A stretch of 64,000 nucleotides of DNA, taken from Hymenobacter rubripertinctus (GTDB lineage Bacteria > Bacteroidota > Bacteroidia > Cytophagales > Hymenobacteraceae). Of the stretch, positions 17,810 to 25,829 are shown piece by piece. The DNA lies in NCBI RefSeq assembly GCF_003583925.1, contig NZ_QYCN01000025.1, forward strand, positions 46,708 through 110,707. Direction: 5' to 3'. The position numbers were made by a program, and so were the translations under genes. The notes beneath the pieces are model-generated. The model worked only from the letters and a program-made list of their open reading frames with translations, was not told the DNA's origin and did no database searches. Position 1 is the stretch's first letter, and every line of letters starts with the position of its first letter.

Positions 17810-18427
17810 TTACCGGCCGCCTACCAGCCGCCGCTTTTCCATGCGCGCCACGTGTTGCAGAATAGCGCCGGTATTCGTGATTTCCGTGGCCTGCCAATGG
17901 TCGCCCTGGTTGCGCATTTTCACCTCCAGTACCAGCGTGGTATCGTAGCGGGGCTGCGTGAACTCCAGGCCCACCAGTGCCTGCTCACCTTCCTGGCGGG
18001 TGTACTGCACGCCTTTGAAGCGGCTGCCTTCACCCACCACTTTGCCGGCTAGCCCCAGGATGGAAACATTGACAAGCCGCCTGGGCGCGGCCGCTGCCTC
18101 AGCCGAGCCGGTTTCCACGTAGCGCTGCACTTCCTTGCGGGCCGCCTGCACCAGCTGGGGCTTAAGCAGACTCAGAGCCCCCTTCATGGCCAAGCCTCCG
18201 GGGTTGAGCAGGCCCAGCGCCGAGCTGTTCTGCGTGACGTCGTTGACTAAGTTGTTGGTAACGCTGTTCACGTCTACGTACTGCTCAAAGGCCGCCACGT
18301 CGTGGTCGTCCAGGGCCTTGTAGGCCTGCATCAGCGAGTACTCGGGCGTGGTCCGGACGTGGTAGAAGTAGAGGTAGCCCCCGACGGCCACGGCCACGAG
18401 CACGATTAGAATGAGGAGTTTTTTCAT
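17810..18427 (-). CDS. DUF2939-like membrane-anchored protein, 205 aa
   Basis: One N-terminal TM helix (KKLLILIVLVAVAVGGYLYF) anchors a periplasmic domain. The segment TPEYSLMQAYKALDDHDVAAF followed by EQYVDVNSVTNNLVND matches the usual pattern of DUF2939 proteins (small residue-P-x-Y at the membrane exit and VD-x-x-x-V later). The C-terminal half has the antiparallel strand pattern seen in NTF2-like folds. No enzyme residues are apparent and the role is unknown. It converges on the PLDc_N gene. Confidence 0.65.
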   Translation of the reverse strand: MKKLLILIVLVAVAVGGYLYFYHVRTTPEYSLMQAYKALDDHDVAAFEQYVDVNSVTNNLVNDVTQNSSALGLLNPGGLAMKGALSLLKPQLVQAARKEVQRYVETGSAEAAAAPRRLVNVSILGLAGKVVGEGSRFKGVQYTRQEGEQALVGLEFTQPRYDTTLVLEVKMRNQGDHWQATEITNTGAILQHVARMEKRRLVGGR

Positions 18428-18576
18428 GACGCAGAATGCCAGACGAGCGGGTTAGTAGGAGAGTTGAGAAGGGGTTCGGAGTGTAAAAGTAGTCTGATTT
18501 TGGTGCGCTGATTACCCGCCTTGCGTAATGCAGAACGCCGGCCGCAACTTCGCGGCTCCTGCTCACTGCTACTATT

Positions 18577-19416
18577 ATGTCATCTGCGCTTACGCGGCCA
18601 TTCCCGGAAATTCACGGCCACCGGGGCTGTCGCGGTCTGCTTCCCGAAAACACCATGCCCGCCTTTCGCGAAGCTTTGCGGCTGGGCGTAGATGTGGTGG
18701 AACTGGACGTAGTTATTTCTGCCGACCACCAGGTGGTGGTTTCGCACGAGCCCTGGATGTCGGCCGCCATTTGCCGCACGCCGGCGGGGGCTGCCATTGC
18801 CGCCGCCGGACAGCTCCGGCACAACCTCTACCAGCTGCCCTACGCCCGCATCCGCGAGTACGACTGCGGCCTCACCCGTCACCCCAGTTTTCCGGAGCAG
18901 CGGCCCGTGCCGGCCTGCAAACCGCTGCTGCGCGAAGTGGTAACGGAGTTGGAAAATCTGGCCCGGCAGCTGGGCCGTTCACCCGTTGGCTACAGCATTG
19001 AGGTGAAGAGTGGGGAAGGGGAGGAGCCGCAGTTTCAGCCCCCGCCGGCCGTGTTTCTGAAGCTGGTACTGGCCGAGTTGCGCACCCTGGAAATCCTGCC
19101 CCGCACCACGCTGCTCAGCTTCGATAAGCGCGTTCTGCAACTGGCCCGCCCGGCGCTGCCCACACTGCCGCTCTGCCTGCTGATAGAGGATAAGCTGCCG
19201 CTGGCGCACCATCTGATGGAACTGGGTTTCCGGCCGGAAGTGCTCGGCCCGGACTTCGGTTTGCTCACGCCGGCCCTGGGAGCGGAGCTTCGCGAACAGC
19301 ACATAAAGCTCGTGCCCTGGACGGTGAACGACGTGCTGGATATGCAACGAGTACTAGCGCTGGCCCCCTGGGGTATTACGACCGATTACCCCAATCGGCT
19401 GCTGGCGTTACGCTGA
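18577..19416 (+). CDS. Glycerophosphodiester phosphodiesterase, 279 aa
   Basis: Hydrolyses glycerophosphodiesters to glycerol 3-phosphate and an alcohol. The GDPD TIM-barrel motifs are in order: HGHRGCRGLLPENT at residues 12-25 with the catalytic His and Arg, VELDV near 47 for metal binding, SHEPWM near 59 for the second His, EVKSGEGE near 145, and a C-terminal PWTVNDVLDM followed by GITTDYPN. There is no signal peptide, so it is cytoplasmic. It is the last typical high-GC gene before the AT-richer island at 19420-20270. Confidence 0.92.
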   Translation: MSSALTRPFPEIHGHRGCRGLLPENTMPAFREALRLGVDVVELDVVISADHQVVVSHEPWMSAAICRTPAGAAIAAAGQLRHNLYQLPYARIREYDCGLTRHPSFPEQRPVPACKPLLREVVTELENLARQLGRSPVGYSIEVKSGEGEEPQFQPPPAVFLKLVLAELRTLEILPRTTLLSFDKRVLQLARPALPTLPLCLLIEDKLPLAHHLMELGFRPEVLGPDFGLLTPALGAELREQHIKLVPWTVNDVLDMQRVLALAPWGITTDYPNRLLALR

Positions 19417-19444
19417 GTATGTACCCCTGGCAGCAGTGTAATGC

Positions 19445-19927
19445 GTAACACAGATCGTAACACGCACGACAGATGTAATAGTCTTTGTTACACCAGTAGT
19501 GCGTGTAACAAGGGTTTGTACACTGAACACTTGTTACAAATTCGCCGATAATGATACGTGTAACGTTGAATACGTTCGTGTAATACTTGATTACGTTGGG
19601 GCGTTTCGTGATATTTACAAACTCGACATCCGTTACACACTGTCTCTATGCCACATCAGGGCGAAATACTGCAAGAAGTCATTAAAAACAGCGGAATTTC
19701 GATTACACACCTTGTGGAAGAGCTGGGTATTACACGGCCTACGATCTACCGTAAATTCAAGGATGCATCACTCGATTACAACTTTGTAAAGAGAATTGGA
19801 GAAATAATCGGACACGATTTCTCGCAAGATTTTACAACGTTACAACAGGTTGATCTATCATTGAGTGTTACACCTGTATCAAAACCTGTTACTGTAACAC
19901 CTGATACACCTGTTGCAATGCGTAACA
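19445..19927. repeat. GTAACA/TGTTAC repeat array around and inside an HTH gene
   Basis: Exact GTAACA or its complement starts at 19445, 19457, 19486, 19505, 19532, 19866, 19887, 19894 and 19922, nine copies in 483 bases. Additional near copies (GTGTAAC, CGTTACAC, ATTACAC) lie between 19558 and 19735. The orientation is mixed and spacing irregular. One pair (19887/19894) forms an inverted repeat TGTTACTGTAACA. The base composition here is low for this window (25 G+C in 19501-19560). The array looks like iterons or operators for the embedded HTH protein. Confidence 0.6.
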
Positions 19928-20046
19928 CTGTTTCGTTGCCCGCAGACGCGGATAGTCTAAAACAGCTGATGACGCTTCAGCAGAAGTATATTGCCCTGCT
20001 CGAAGACTACAACGGTTTGCTGTTAAAGGTGTACGGCCCCAAGTAA
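19648..20046 (+). CDS. Small HTH DNA-binding protein, 132 aa, next to parS
   Basis: Residues 3-60 form a Cro/repressor-like HTH domain (GEILQEVIKNSGISITHLVE, then ELGITRPTIYRKF, the recognition helix). Residues 70-100 are a Val/Thr/Pro-rich linker (SVTPVSKPVTVTPDTPV) that is encoded by copies of the GTTACACC repeat. Residues 103-130 (LKQLMTLQQKYIALLEDYNG) form a likely coiled coil for dimerisation. The start at 19648 is chosen because the HTH begins there; an overlapping frame from 19499 has no coding character. The gene is AT-richer than its neighbours and is followed 8 bases later by a perfect parS site. The target is probably the repeat array itself (autoregulation), which is inference. 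Confidence 0.75.
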   Translation: MPHQGEILQEVIKNSGISITHLVEELGITRPTIYRKFKDASLDYNFVKRIGEIIGHDFSQDFTTLQQVDLSLSVTPVSKPVTVTPDTPVAMRNTVSLPADADSLKQLMTLQQKYIALLEDYNGLLLKVYGPK

Positions 20047-20053
20047 AGGCCTG

Positions 20054-20069
20054 TGTTCCACGTGAAACA
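20054..20069. promoter_or_regulatory. ParB-binding site parS
   Basis: TGTTCCACGTGAAACA fits the canonical chromosomal parS consensus TGTTnCACGTGAAACA at every position. It lies just after the HTH gene. A partial match, TGTTCC, follows at 20142. Chromosomal parS sites usually mark the origin-proximal region. Confidence 0.85.
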
Positions 20070-20274
20070 TATCTGTTCAGGGGTCCGGGCAACACCGTGA
20101 TACGGTACTGTTGCTAAACCTTGGCAGCAGTGTACAAGCGGTGTTCCATGGAGCGTGATACAGGTAGATCCAGGGTCGATACACAAGGCTTTAAGGGGCA
20201 ACAGCGGTGAGGGTTGAGGAGGCTGAACTGCGGCCCTGTATCTTGCGGCGGAGTACTGTTTTTACTGCTGCCTG

Positions 20275-20838
20275 ATGCCCGCTTCCCTGCTGCCCGACTA
20301 CCGGCCTGTTTCTTATTCCCGGGTCACGCTCACTGAGCTCATGATTCCTTCCTACGCCAACTTCGGCGGAAAAATTCACGGCGGAATTCTGCTCTCCCTC
20401 ATGGACAAAGTGGCTTATGCCGCCGCCTCCAAACATGCCGGCAACTACTGCGTGACGGTGAGCGTGGATGGCGTCAACTTCCTCCAGCCAGTGGAGGTGG
20501 GGGAGCTGGTTTCCCTGCTGGCTTCCGTGAACTATGTGGGCCGCACTTCCGTGCTGGTAGGTATCAAGGTAACGGCCGAAGACGTGCGCACCGGGAGCGT
20601 CAAGCACACCAACACGTGCTACTTTACCATGGTGGCCAAAAACGATGCGGGTAAGCCCACCCTGGTGCCCGGCCTGCTGCTGGAAACCCGCGACGACACC
20701 CGCCGATTTCAGGAGGCCATCAAGCGCCGCGAGTTCAAGGCCCGGTACCACCAGGAGTTCGACAACGCCCGCACCATTCTGGCAGTAGTGGACCAGTTGC
20801 ACCTGCTGGAAAATGAGCGGTGCCAACTGGCCTACTAA
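20275..20838 (+). CDS. Acyl-CoA thioesterase, hotdog fold, 187 aa
   Basis: Hydrolyses acyl-CoA in the cytoplasm. It is a single YciA/BFIT-type hotdog domain: SYANFGGKIHGGILLSLMDK carries the active-site Asn/Gly-His region and the long hotdog helix at residues 22-41, followed by strands CVTVSVDGVNFLQPVEVGEL and SVLVGIKVTAEDV. The C-terminal 45 residues are charged and extend the usual core length of about 140. The start at MPASLLPDYRPV suits the family. A weak -7-like TATCTTGC is 36 bases upstream. Confidence 0.85.
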   Translation: MPASLLPDYRPVSYSRVTLTELMIPSYANFGGKIHGGILLSLMDKVAYAAASKHAGNYCVTVSVDGVNFLQPVEVGELVSLLASVNYVGRTSVLVGIKVTAEDVRTGSVKHTNTCYFTMVAKNDAGKPTLVPGLLLETRDDTRRFQEAIKRREFKARYHQEFDNARTILAVVDQLHLLENERCQLAY

Positions 20839-21395
20839 AAGCAGGTGGGTAGCCGGATGTCGCGGTCTGGGAACAGGCAGACGTATGAAATACCACAACC
20901 CGCTTTTCTTCGCCAGCCAAACCTACACAACAACCGACCGCATCGGTAACCAACGCACCTGAACCGGGCGCTTTATTAGAAGCCCCCTGCTGTGTCATCT
21001 CCAACAGTGCGAGGTTAAGTAGACCGGCCACGTGAAGTCCGCCTGGCTAACGGTTTGCCGGTGGGGTAGTGGGAGGCGAGCCGCTCGGCTGCCGTCGGTG
21101 TCTGGCCCGACGGCAGCCGAACCTCGACCCTTACTGTTCTTCTGAGGCAAGGGACGATAACGGTGGCCGGAGATGACCCGCCAATGTTTCAACTGACTGA
21201 AGTCGTGGACCCACAATATGCGGCCCAGTCGTACCTGGGAAAAGGCAGCGGAACACCGCCAACTGGAACAGCGACCTGCCGGGTCAGTTGCGCGAAGCCT
21301 TTGCTTCGCATCTCGTCGAAAACGCCTGAATAAAAGTGCCCGCCCCCGGAAAGGAGTGGGCAACGCAGCACTACAACCGAAAGGGGAAGGAAGCC
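20839..21395. other. 557-bp gap without a recognised gene
   Basis: No open frame here has protein-like composition on either strand. I checked for RNase P RNA, tmRNA, SRP RNA and tRNA landmarks and found none. The only clear structure is the hairpin at 21085-21120. A CACGTGAA core at 21030 recalls a parS half but the flanks do not fit. The gap may be a decayed gene or an unknown RNA. Confidence 0.4.
21085..21120. repeat. 14-bp hairpin in the 20.8-21.4 kb gap
   Basis: TCGGCTGCCGTCGG and its exact reverse complement are separated by 8 bases. There is no adjacent T run in either direction, so it is not a standard terminator. Confidence 0.7.
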
Positions 21396-21719
21396 CTACA
21401 GGAAGACCACTTCCTTGATCACGTCCTCCCCAACCTCGGCGTTGATGTTGGCCAGCACCTGGGTCTTGGCCATCACCAGCTCGTGTTTGAGCGGGGCCGA
21501 GGAGAGGCGCACGAAAAGCTTGTTGTTGCTCACGTAAATCTGCTGGGTTTTCATGGCCACGGCCTTCCCCATAATTCGCTCCCAGCTGGCTACCACCGTC
21601 ACCTCGTTCAGCTTGCCCTGGAGGCGGTAAGCCCGCAGCAATGCCGTGATGCCATCCTTGAGCGGAACGATATCCGACCTGCGGGAATTTTCGAAAGAGG
21701 AAGGGTTTTTATACGCCAT
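21396..21719 (-). CDS. DUF721 (DciA-like) protein, 107 aa
   Basis: A DUF721 protein with the usual pattern: an N-terminal helix (IVPLKDGITALLRAYRLQGK), WERIMGKAVA, and a KH-like C-terminal half (TQQIYVSNNKLFVRLSSAPL, then LVMAKTQVLANINAEVG). DUF721 includes DciA, the loader or partner of replicative helicase DnaB in bacteria that lack DnaC. The start MAYKNPSS at 21719 is preferred because a TACCTTTG promoter box on this strand lies at 21765-21772. Its location directly downstream of recF is a conserved arrangement in Bacteroidota. Confidence 0.8.
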   Translation of the reverse strand: MAYKNPSSFENSRRSDIVPLKDGITALLRAYRLQGKLNEVTVVASWERIMGKAVAMKTQQIYVSNNKLFVRLSSAPLKHELVMAKTQVLANINAEVGEDVIKEVVFL

Positions 21720-21764
21720 TGCAGTTCTTAACGCGCGAACATTGCACTCGAACTGCCCGCTCTG

Positions 21765-21772
21765 CAAAGGTA
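21765..21772 (-). promoter_or_regulatory. -7 box TACCTTTG for the DUF721 gene
   Basis: On the plus strand it reads CAAAGGTA. It is in the 66-bp gap between recF and the DUF721 start, 45 bases upstream of the chosen ATG, and gives that gene its own promoter in addition to readthrough from recF. Confidence 0.6.
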
Positions 21773-21785
21773 CCGTGCCCGGTGC

Positions 21786-22898
21786 CTAAAGCCGCGTGAC
21801 AGTACCCGATTCAACCCGGAACCGGCGGATATCTTCCGAGAGGCTGGCCAGCACCCGGTCGGTGCGCTCTAGGTGAGTATCGGTCAGAAAAATCTGGCCG
21901 AAGGTGTGGTTGGCTACCAGCTGCATCAGGCGGGTGATGCGCTTCTCATCGAGGCGGTCGAAAATATCATCGAGCAGCAGCAGGGGCTTCTGCTGCTTGC
22001 GCTGGGCCAGCACCTCAAACTGGGCCAGCTTGAGGGCAATGGCAAACGACTTCTGCTGGCCCTGGGAGCCGTAGCCTTTCACGGGCAGCTCATCCATCCA
22101 AAACGTGAAGTCGTCGCGGTGGGGGCCGATGGTAGTGCGCTGCAGGCTCAGGTCGCGTCGCTCTTGCAGGCGCAGCAGTTTCAGAAAGTCGGCCCCGGGG
22201 AGCTCACTCTTATAGGTAAGGGTTACCTGCTCCTGGCCGTCGGCCAGCTGGGCGTAGTGGCGCTGGAACACGGGCTCGAAATCCGTCAGAAACTCCTGGC
22301 GCCGCCGCACCAGATCTTCCCCGGCGGGGGCCAGCTGCTCGTCCAGCACCAGCAGGTAGTCGCGGTCGTAACCGGCTTGGCGGTCGGTGGCCAGCTTGAG
22401 CAGGGAGTTGCGCTGCCTGAGCAGCTGGGTGTAGCGGATGAGCTGCTCCAGGTAGGCGTGGTCGAGCTGGGAAATCAGACTGTCGAAATACTTGCGCCGC
22501 TCCTCGCTACCCTGCCGGATCAGGTCGGTATCGTAGGGCGAAATGAGCACGACCGGGTAGCGGCCGATGTGGTCGGACACCCGCTCGTAGGGTTGCTTGT
22601 CGTGGGTCACGGATTTCTTCTGGCCCAGGCGCAGGCTGCACTGAATCGTCTGGCCCGGCTCATCGCCCAGGCCGTTGAACCGGCCCCGGGTCACGAAGAA
22701 CTCCTCGCCCTGCTTGATGCTCTGGGTATCGGAAACGGTGAAGGCACTTTTGGTCAGCGAGAGGTAATGGATGGCATCCAGCAGGTTCGTCTTGCCGCTG
22801 CCATTGTCGCCGATGAAACAATTGATGTGCGGAGAAAAGGATAACTGGGCTTCTTCGTAATTCTTGAAGAATAGCAGATGGAGGCTTTCAAGGTTCAT
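21786..22898 (-). CDS. recF: DNA replication and repair protein RecF, 370 aa
   Basis: Loads RecA at single-strand gaps with RecO and RecR. The SMC-like ATPase motifs are present: MNLESLHLLFFKNYEEAQL at the start, Walker A GDNGSGKTNLLDAIHYLSL at residues 30-48, DELPVKGYGSQGQQKSFAIA containing the signature, and Walker B PLLLLDDIFDRLDEKR. The start at 22898 is chosen because RecF begins with this strand; 19 more upstream codons are open but would reach into the promoter of pdhA. Divergent from pdhA. RecF is often near the chromosome origin, which fits the parS at 20054. Confidence 0.95.
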   Translation of the reverse strand: MNLESLHLLFFKNYEEAQLSFSPHINCFIGDNGSGKTNLLDAIHYLSLTKSAFTVSDTQSIKQGEEFFVTRGRFNGLGDEPGQTIQCSLRLGQKKSVTHDKQPYERVSDHIGRYPVVLISPYDTDLIRQGSEERRKYFDSLISQLDHAYLEQLIRYTQLLRQRNSLLKLATDRQAGYDRDYLLVLDEQLAPAGEDLVRRRQEFLTDFEPVFQRHYAQLADGQEQVTLTYKSELPGADFLKLLRLQERRDLSLQRTTIGPHRDDFTFWMDELPVKGYGSQGQQKSFAIALKLAQFEVLAQRKQQKPLLLLDDIFDRLDEKRITRLMQLVANHTFGQIFLTDTHLERTDRVLASLSEDIRRFRVESGTVTRL

Positions 22899-22929
22899 GC
22901 TTGGGGTTCGGAATTGCAATCCTTTTACG

Positions 22930-22937
22930 TACTTTCG
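22930..22937 (+). promoter_or_regulatory. -7 box TACTTTCG for pdhA
   Basis: Matches TAnnTTTG at 7 of 8 positions, 29 bases before the pdhA ATG at 22967, in the recF-pdhA divergent gap. It would be internal to the longer possible reading frame, supporting the shorter start. Confidence 0.5.
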
Positions 22938-22966
22938 CCTCCCAAACGCGAACAATCGAAAGCAAG

Positions 22967-24151
22967 ATGGCGGAGACGAAAGTAAAGGCTGCCCCCAAGG
23001 CTTCCAACTCGACGAAAAAATCGTCGGACTCTATGGCCGCGCCCGAGGGTCAGGCGACGAAAGCTACGGTGAAAACGGCCAAGCAACCGGCCGCCACCCT
23101 GACTGTTGCCAACAAGGCGGCCAAGAAAGCGACGGGTGCTCCGAAGGCAACCTCGCCGGCCCAACCCGAGTTTTCCCAGCAAACCTACCTCACCTGGTAC
23201 GAGCAGATGATGCTCATGCGCAAGTTCGAGGAAAAGGCCGGCCAGCTTTACGGCCAGCAGAAAATTAAAGGCTTCTGCCACCTCTACATTGGCCAGGAAG
23301 CTTGCGTAGCCGGTGCCGTGTCGGCCCTGACCAAGGACGATAAGTGGATTACTGCGTATCGTGACCACGCTCATCCATTGGCCCTGGGCACCTCGCCCAA
23401 CGCCATTATGGCCGAGCTGTTTGCTAAAGCCACCGGTTGCTCCAAGGGCAAGGGCGGTTCCATGCACATGTTCGACAAGGAAGTGAACTTCATCGGCGGC
23501 CACGGCATCGTGGGGGCGCAGGTGCCCATGGGGGCCGGTATTGCCTTCGCCGAGAAGTACAACAAGACCGGCAACGTGTGCATCGCCTACATGGGCGATG
23601 GGGCCGTGCGCCAGGGCGCGTTGCACGAGGCGTTCAATATGGCCATGCTCTGGAAGCTACCCGTCATCTTCGTAGTGGAGAACAACGGCTACGCCATGGG
23701 CACGTCGGTGCAGCGCACGTCCAACGTAACCGAGCTCTACACCATCGGGGAAGCCTACGACATGCCCTCGGAGCCGGTGAATGGCATGAGTGTGGAAGAC
23801 GTGCACGAGGCCGTGGCCCGCGCTGCCGAGCGGGCCCGGGCCGGCGAAGGCCCTACATTCCTGGAGTTCAAAACCTACCGCTACAAGGGGCACTCGATGA
23901 GCGACCCGGCCAAGTACCGCACCAAAGACGAGCTGGAAGACTACCGTTCCCGTGACACCATCGAGTCGGTACGCCACACCATCCTGACCAACAGCATGGC
24001 CACCGAGGCCGAGTTGGAAGCCATTGATGAGCGCATCAAGGCGCAGGTAACAGAGTCGGTGGAATTCGCTGAGAACTCGCCTTACCCCACGGCCGATGAG
24101 CTGTACAAGGACGTGTACGTGCAGCAGGATTATCCTTACATCCGCGACTAG
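22967..24151 (+). CDS. pdhA: Pyruvate dehydrogenase E1 component, alpha subunit, 394 aa
   Basis: Forms the E1 heterotetramer with PdhB and decarboxylates pyruvate with thiamine diphosphate. The ThDP motif GDGAVRQGALHEAFNMA...VVENN lies at about residues 210-245. GFCHLYIGQEACVAG, YRDHAHPLALG, GKGGSMHMF, GGHGIVGAQVPMGAG and YRYKGHSMSDPAKYRTK are all in place. Before the enzyme core (from SQQTYLTWYEQM, about residue 70) is an unusual Lys/Ala/Thr-rich head that looks like a lipoyl-linker-type or E2-contact tail. The beta subunit is not adjacent. Confidence 0.93.
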   Translation: MAETKVKAAPKASNSTKKSSDSMAAPEGQATKATVKTAKQPAATLTVANKAAKKATGAPKATSPAQPEFSQQTYLTWYEQMMLMRKFEEKAGQLYGQQKIKGFCHLYIGQEACVAGAVSALTKDDKWITAYRDHAHPLALGTSPNAIMAELFAKATGCSKGKGGSMHMFDKEVNFIGGHGIVGAQVPMGAGIAFAEKYNKTGNVCIAYMGDGAVRQGALHEAFNMAMLWKLPVIFVVENNGYAMGTSVQRTSNVTELYTIGEAYDMPSEPVNGMSVEDVHEAVARAAERARAGEGPTFLEFKTYRYKGHSMSDPAKYRTKDELEDYRSRDTIESVRHTILTNSMATEAELEAIDERIKAQVTESVEFAENSPYPTADELYKDVYVQQDYPYIRD

Positions 24152-24208
24152 TCGGGCGGACGTTTTTCCGGTCGCCCCCGGTGGCCTCTTTTTCGAGTAA
24201 CTTACATC

Positions 24209-24979
24209 ATGTCAAAGATTCCTTACACGGGCAAGAGCCAGCAGGCCCGCCAGCAGCAGCCCGTTTCCACGGACCCGTTGCAGCCCGCCGAAGCCTATAA
24301 CCCCGAGCATCCGCTGATGGAAGACCCCGATGCTCTGGCCCTGCGCCTGGTAGAATCGGAGGATTTCGTGCGCCGCAACAAAAACGTGCTGCTGAGCCTG
24401 CTGGCCCTGGTGGTGCTGGCCGTGGCCGGGGGCTTCGGCTACTACCTGTGGCGGGGCACCCAGGATACCAAAGGCCAGGCCGCCCTGTTTCAGGCCGTCG
24501 ACTATTGGGAAGCCGACTCGTTGCAGAAAGCCATGAAGGGCGACGGCCGCAACCTGGGTCTGGAGCGCGTGGCTTCGGAGTACAGCGGCACCGATGCCGG
24601 CAACCTGGCCAACTTCTACGCCGGTGTGGCCGCCCTCAAGCAGAGCAAGTACAAGGAAGCCATTGACTACCTCGAAGACTTCAGCTCCGACGACTATCTG
24701 GTGCAGGCCCGCGCCTATGCCCTGCTGGGCGATGCCCATCTGGAGCTCAACCAGGCCAAGGAAGCCGCCGACTTTTACAACAAGGCCGCCAACTACAACG
24801 CCAACGAGTTCTTCTCGCCCGGCTACCTGCTCAAGGAAGCCACCGCCCGCGAGCAGGCCAAGGACTATGCTGCCGCCATTACGGCCTACGATAAAATCCT
24901 GACCGACTACCCCGCCGCTGCCGAAGCCAACGAGGCCAAGGAGTACAAAGCCCGGGCCGAGGGTATGTCGGGTAAATAG
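24209..24979 (+). CDS. Membrane-anchored TPR protein (YfgM-like), 256 aa
   Basis: An N-terminal cytoplasmic head of about 58 residues (Gln/Pro-rich, then LMEDPDALALRLVESEDFVRR) is followed by one TM helix (NVLLSLLALVVLAVAGGFGYYLW, about 59-81). Four TPR-like helix pairs follow, from about 95 to 250 (NFYAGVAALKQSKYKEAIDY, ARAYALLGDAHLELNQAKEA). The layout equals YfgM/TPR_21 proteins, which sit at the Sec translocon or link to periplasmic chaperones. It lies between pdhA and ribH but the function is unlikely to be linked to them. A terminator follows. Confidence 0.75.
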   Translation: MSKIPYTGKSQQARQQQPVSTDPLQPAEAYNPEHPLMEDPDALALRLVESEDFVRRNKNVLLSLLALVVLAVAGGFGYYLWRGTQDTKGQAALFQAVDYWEADSLQKAMKGDGRNLGLERVASEYSGTDAGNLANFYAGVAALKQSKYKEAIDYLEDFSSDDYLVQARAYALLGDAHLELNQAKEAADFYNKAANYNANEFFSPGYLLKEATAREQAKDYAAAITAYDKILTDYPAAAEANEAKEYKARAEGMSGK

Positions 24980-25003
24980 GTAGTGCTTGATTTCGCTGAA
25001 CAG

Positions 25004-25030
25004 AAAGGCGGCCAACTGGCCGCCTTTTTT
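25004..25030 (+). terminator. Rho-independent terminator
   Basis: Stem AAAGGCGGCC / GGCCGCCTTT with loop AACT and T6, after the YfgM-like gene. Confidence 0.85.
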
Positions 25031-25069
25031 GTTGGGTAGTGAACTCCGGGCCACCCACGGCCACTACGC

Positions 25070-25077
25070 TATCTTTG
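25070..25077 (+). promoter_or_regulatory. -7 box TATCTTTG for ribH
   Basis: A perfect TAnnTTTG, 28 bases upstream of the ribH ATG and just after the preceding terminator. No convincing -33 TTG at standard spacing. Confidence 0.6.
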
Positions 25078-25105
25078 CGACACCAATCATTTCTGCCTAA
25101 CCTTC

Positions 25106-25582
25106 ATGGCTACTTCTCTCAAAAACCTGAGCGATTATACTTCCGACCACTTCATCGACATTACCGACAAGCGCTTTGGGCTGGTGGTGGCGGAGTGGAA
25201 CCGCGAAATCACCGATACCCTGGCCCAGGGGGCGTACGATACCCTACTCAAGCACGGGGCCAAGCCAGAGAATATCTTCCGCAACACGGTGCCCGGCAGC
25301 TTCGAGCTCACGCTGGGGGCTCAGCTGCTGGCCCAGCACGAGGAAATTGACGCCGTCATCTGCCTCGGGGTAGTTATTCAGGGCGAAACCAAGCACGACG
25401 ACTACATCTGCCACGCGGTAGCCAGCGGCATCACCAACGTGGGCCTCAAGTTCAACAAGCCCGTCATTTTCGGACTCGTAACCACCAACACCCTAGAGCA
25501 GGCTTGGGACCGGGCCGGCGGCAAGCACGGCAACAAGGGCGTGGAGGGTGCGGTTGCGGCCATCCATATGTTGGGCTTTTAG
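25106..25582 (+). CDS. ribH: 6,7-dimethyl-8-ribityllumazine synthase, 158 aa
   Basis: Penultimate step of riboflavin synthesis: condenses the ribitylaminouracil with dihydroxybutanone phosphate. The family motifs are clear: VVAEWNREITDTL, NTVPGSFELTLGAQ, AVICLGVVIQGETKHDDYI with the catalytic His at about 96, ITNVGLKFNKPVIFGLVTTNT, and GNKGVEGAVAAIHML. Length is typical. It stands alone under its own promoter, with no other rib gene and no FMN riboswitch upstream. Confidence 0.97.
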   Translation: MATSLKNLSDYTSDHFIDITDKRFGLVVAEWNREITDTLAQGAYDTLLKHGAKPENIFRNTVPGSFELTLGAQLLAQHEEIDAVICLGVVIQGETKHDDYICHAVASGITNVGLKFNKPVIFGLVTTNTLEQAWDRAGGKHGNKGVEGAVAAIHMLGF

Positions 25583-25637
25583 CCCGGCCCGCCGCAGAGT
25601 GTCCGAACGGTATCAGGTTGATTAGCGGACAAAACCG

Positions 25638-25645
25638 TAGCTTTG
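25638..25645 (+). promoter_or_regulatory. Promoter TTG-n17-TAGCTTTG
   Basis: A perfect -7 box with TTG ending at 25620, giving 17-bp spacing. It lies 184 bases upstream of the DksA-like gene, so the leader is long. I see no riboswitch in the leader. Confidence 0.45.
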
Positions 25646-25829
25646 CGGCCGAATACGACTGCCATCGGGCCTGTCGGAAAACCAGTGGCGCTGACCCGGT
25701 TATCGGTGCAGGAATCAGGTAAACTTATTCCTGCCCACTGACGTTGGGCCTGCTACCTGGGTTTTGGACCCTACTGCCGCCGCCAACAATGCCAATCACC
25801 ACATCCGTTAAACTTCCTTCCCGAACGAC

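Noticed and set aside
19499..19789. 96-codon frame overlapping the HTH gene
   Set aside because: Runs through the repeat array; the HTH frame has a proper domain while this one does not.
20839..21395. RNase P RNA, tmRNA or SRP RNA
   Set aside because: Conserved landmark sequences for these RNAs were not found on either strand.
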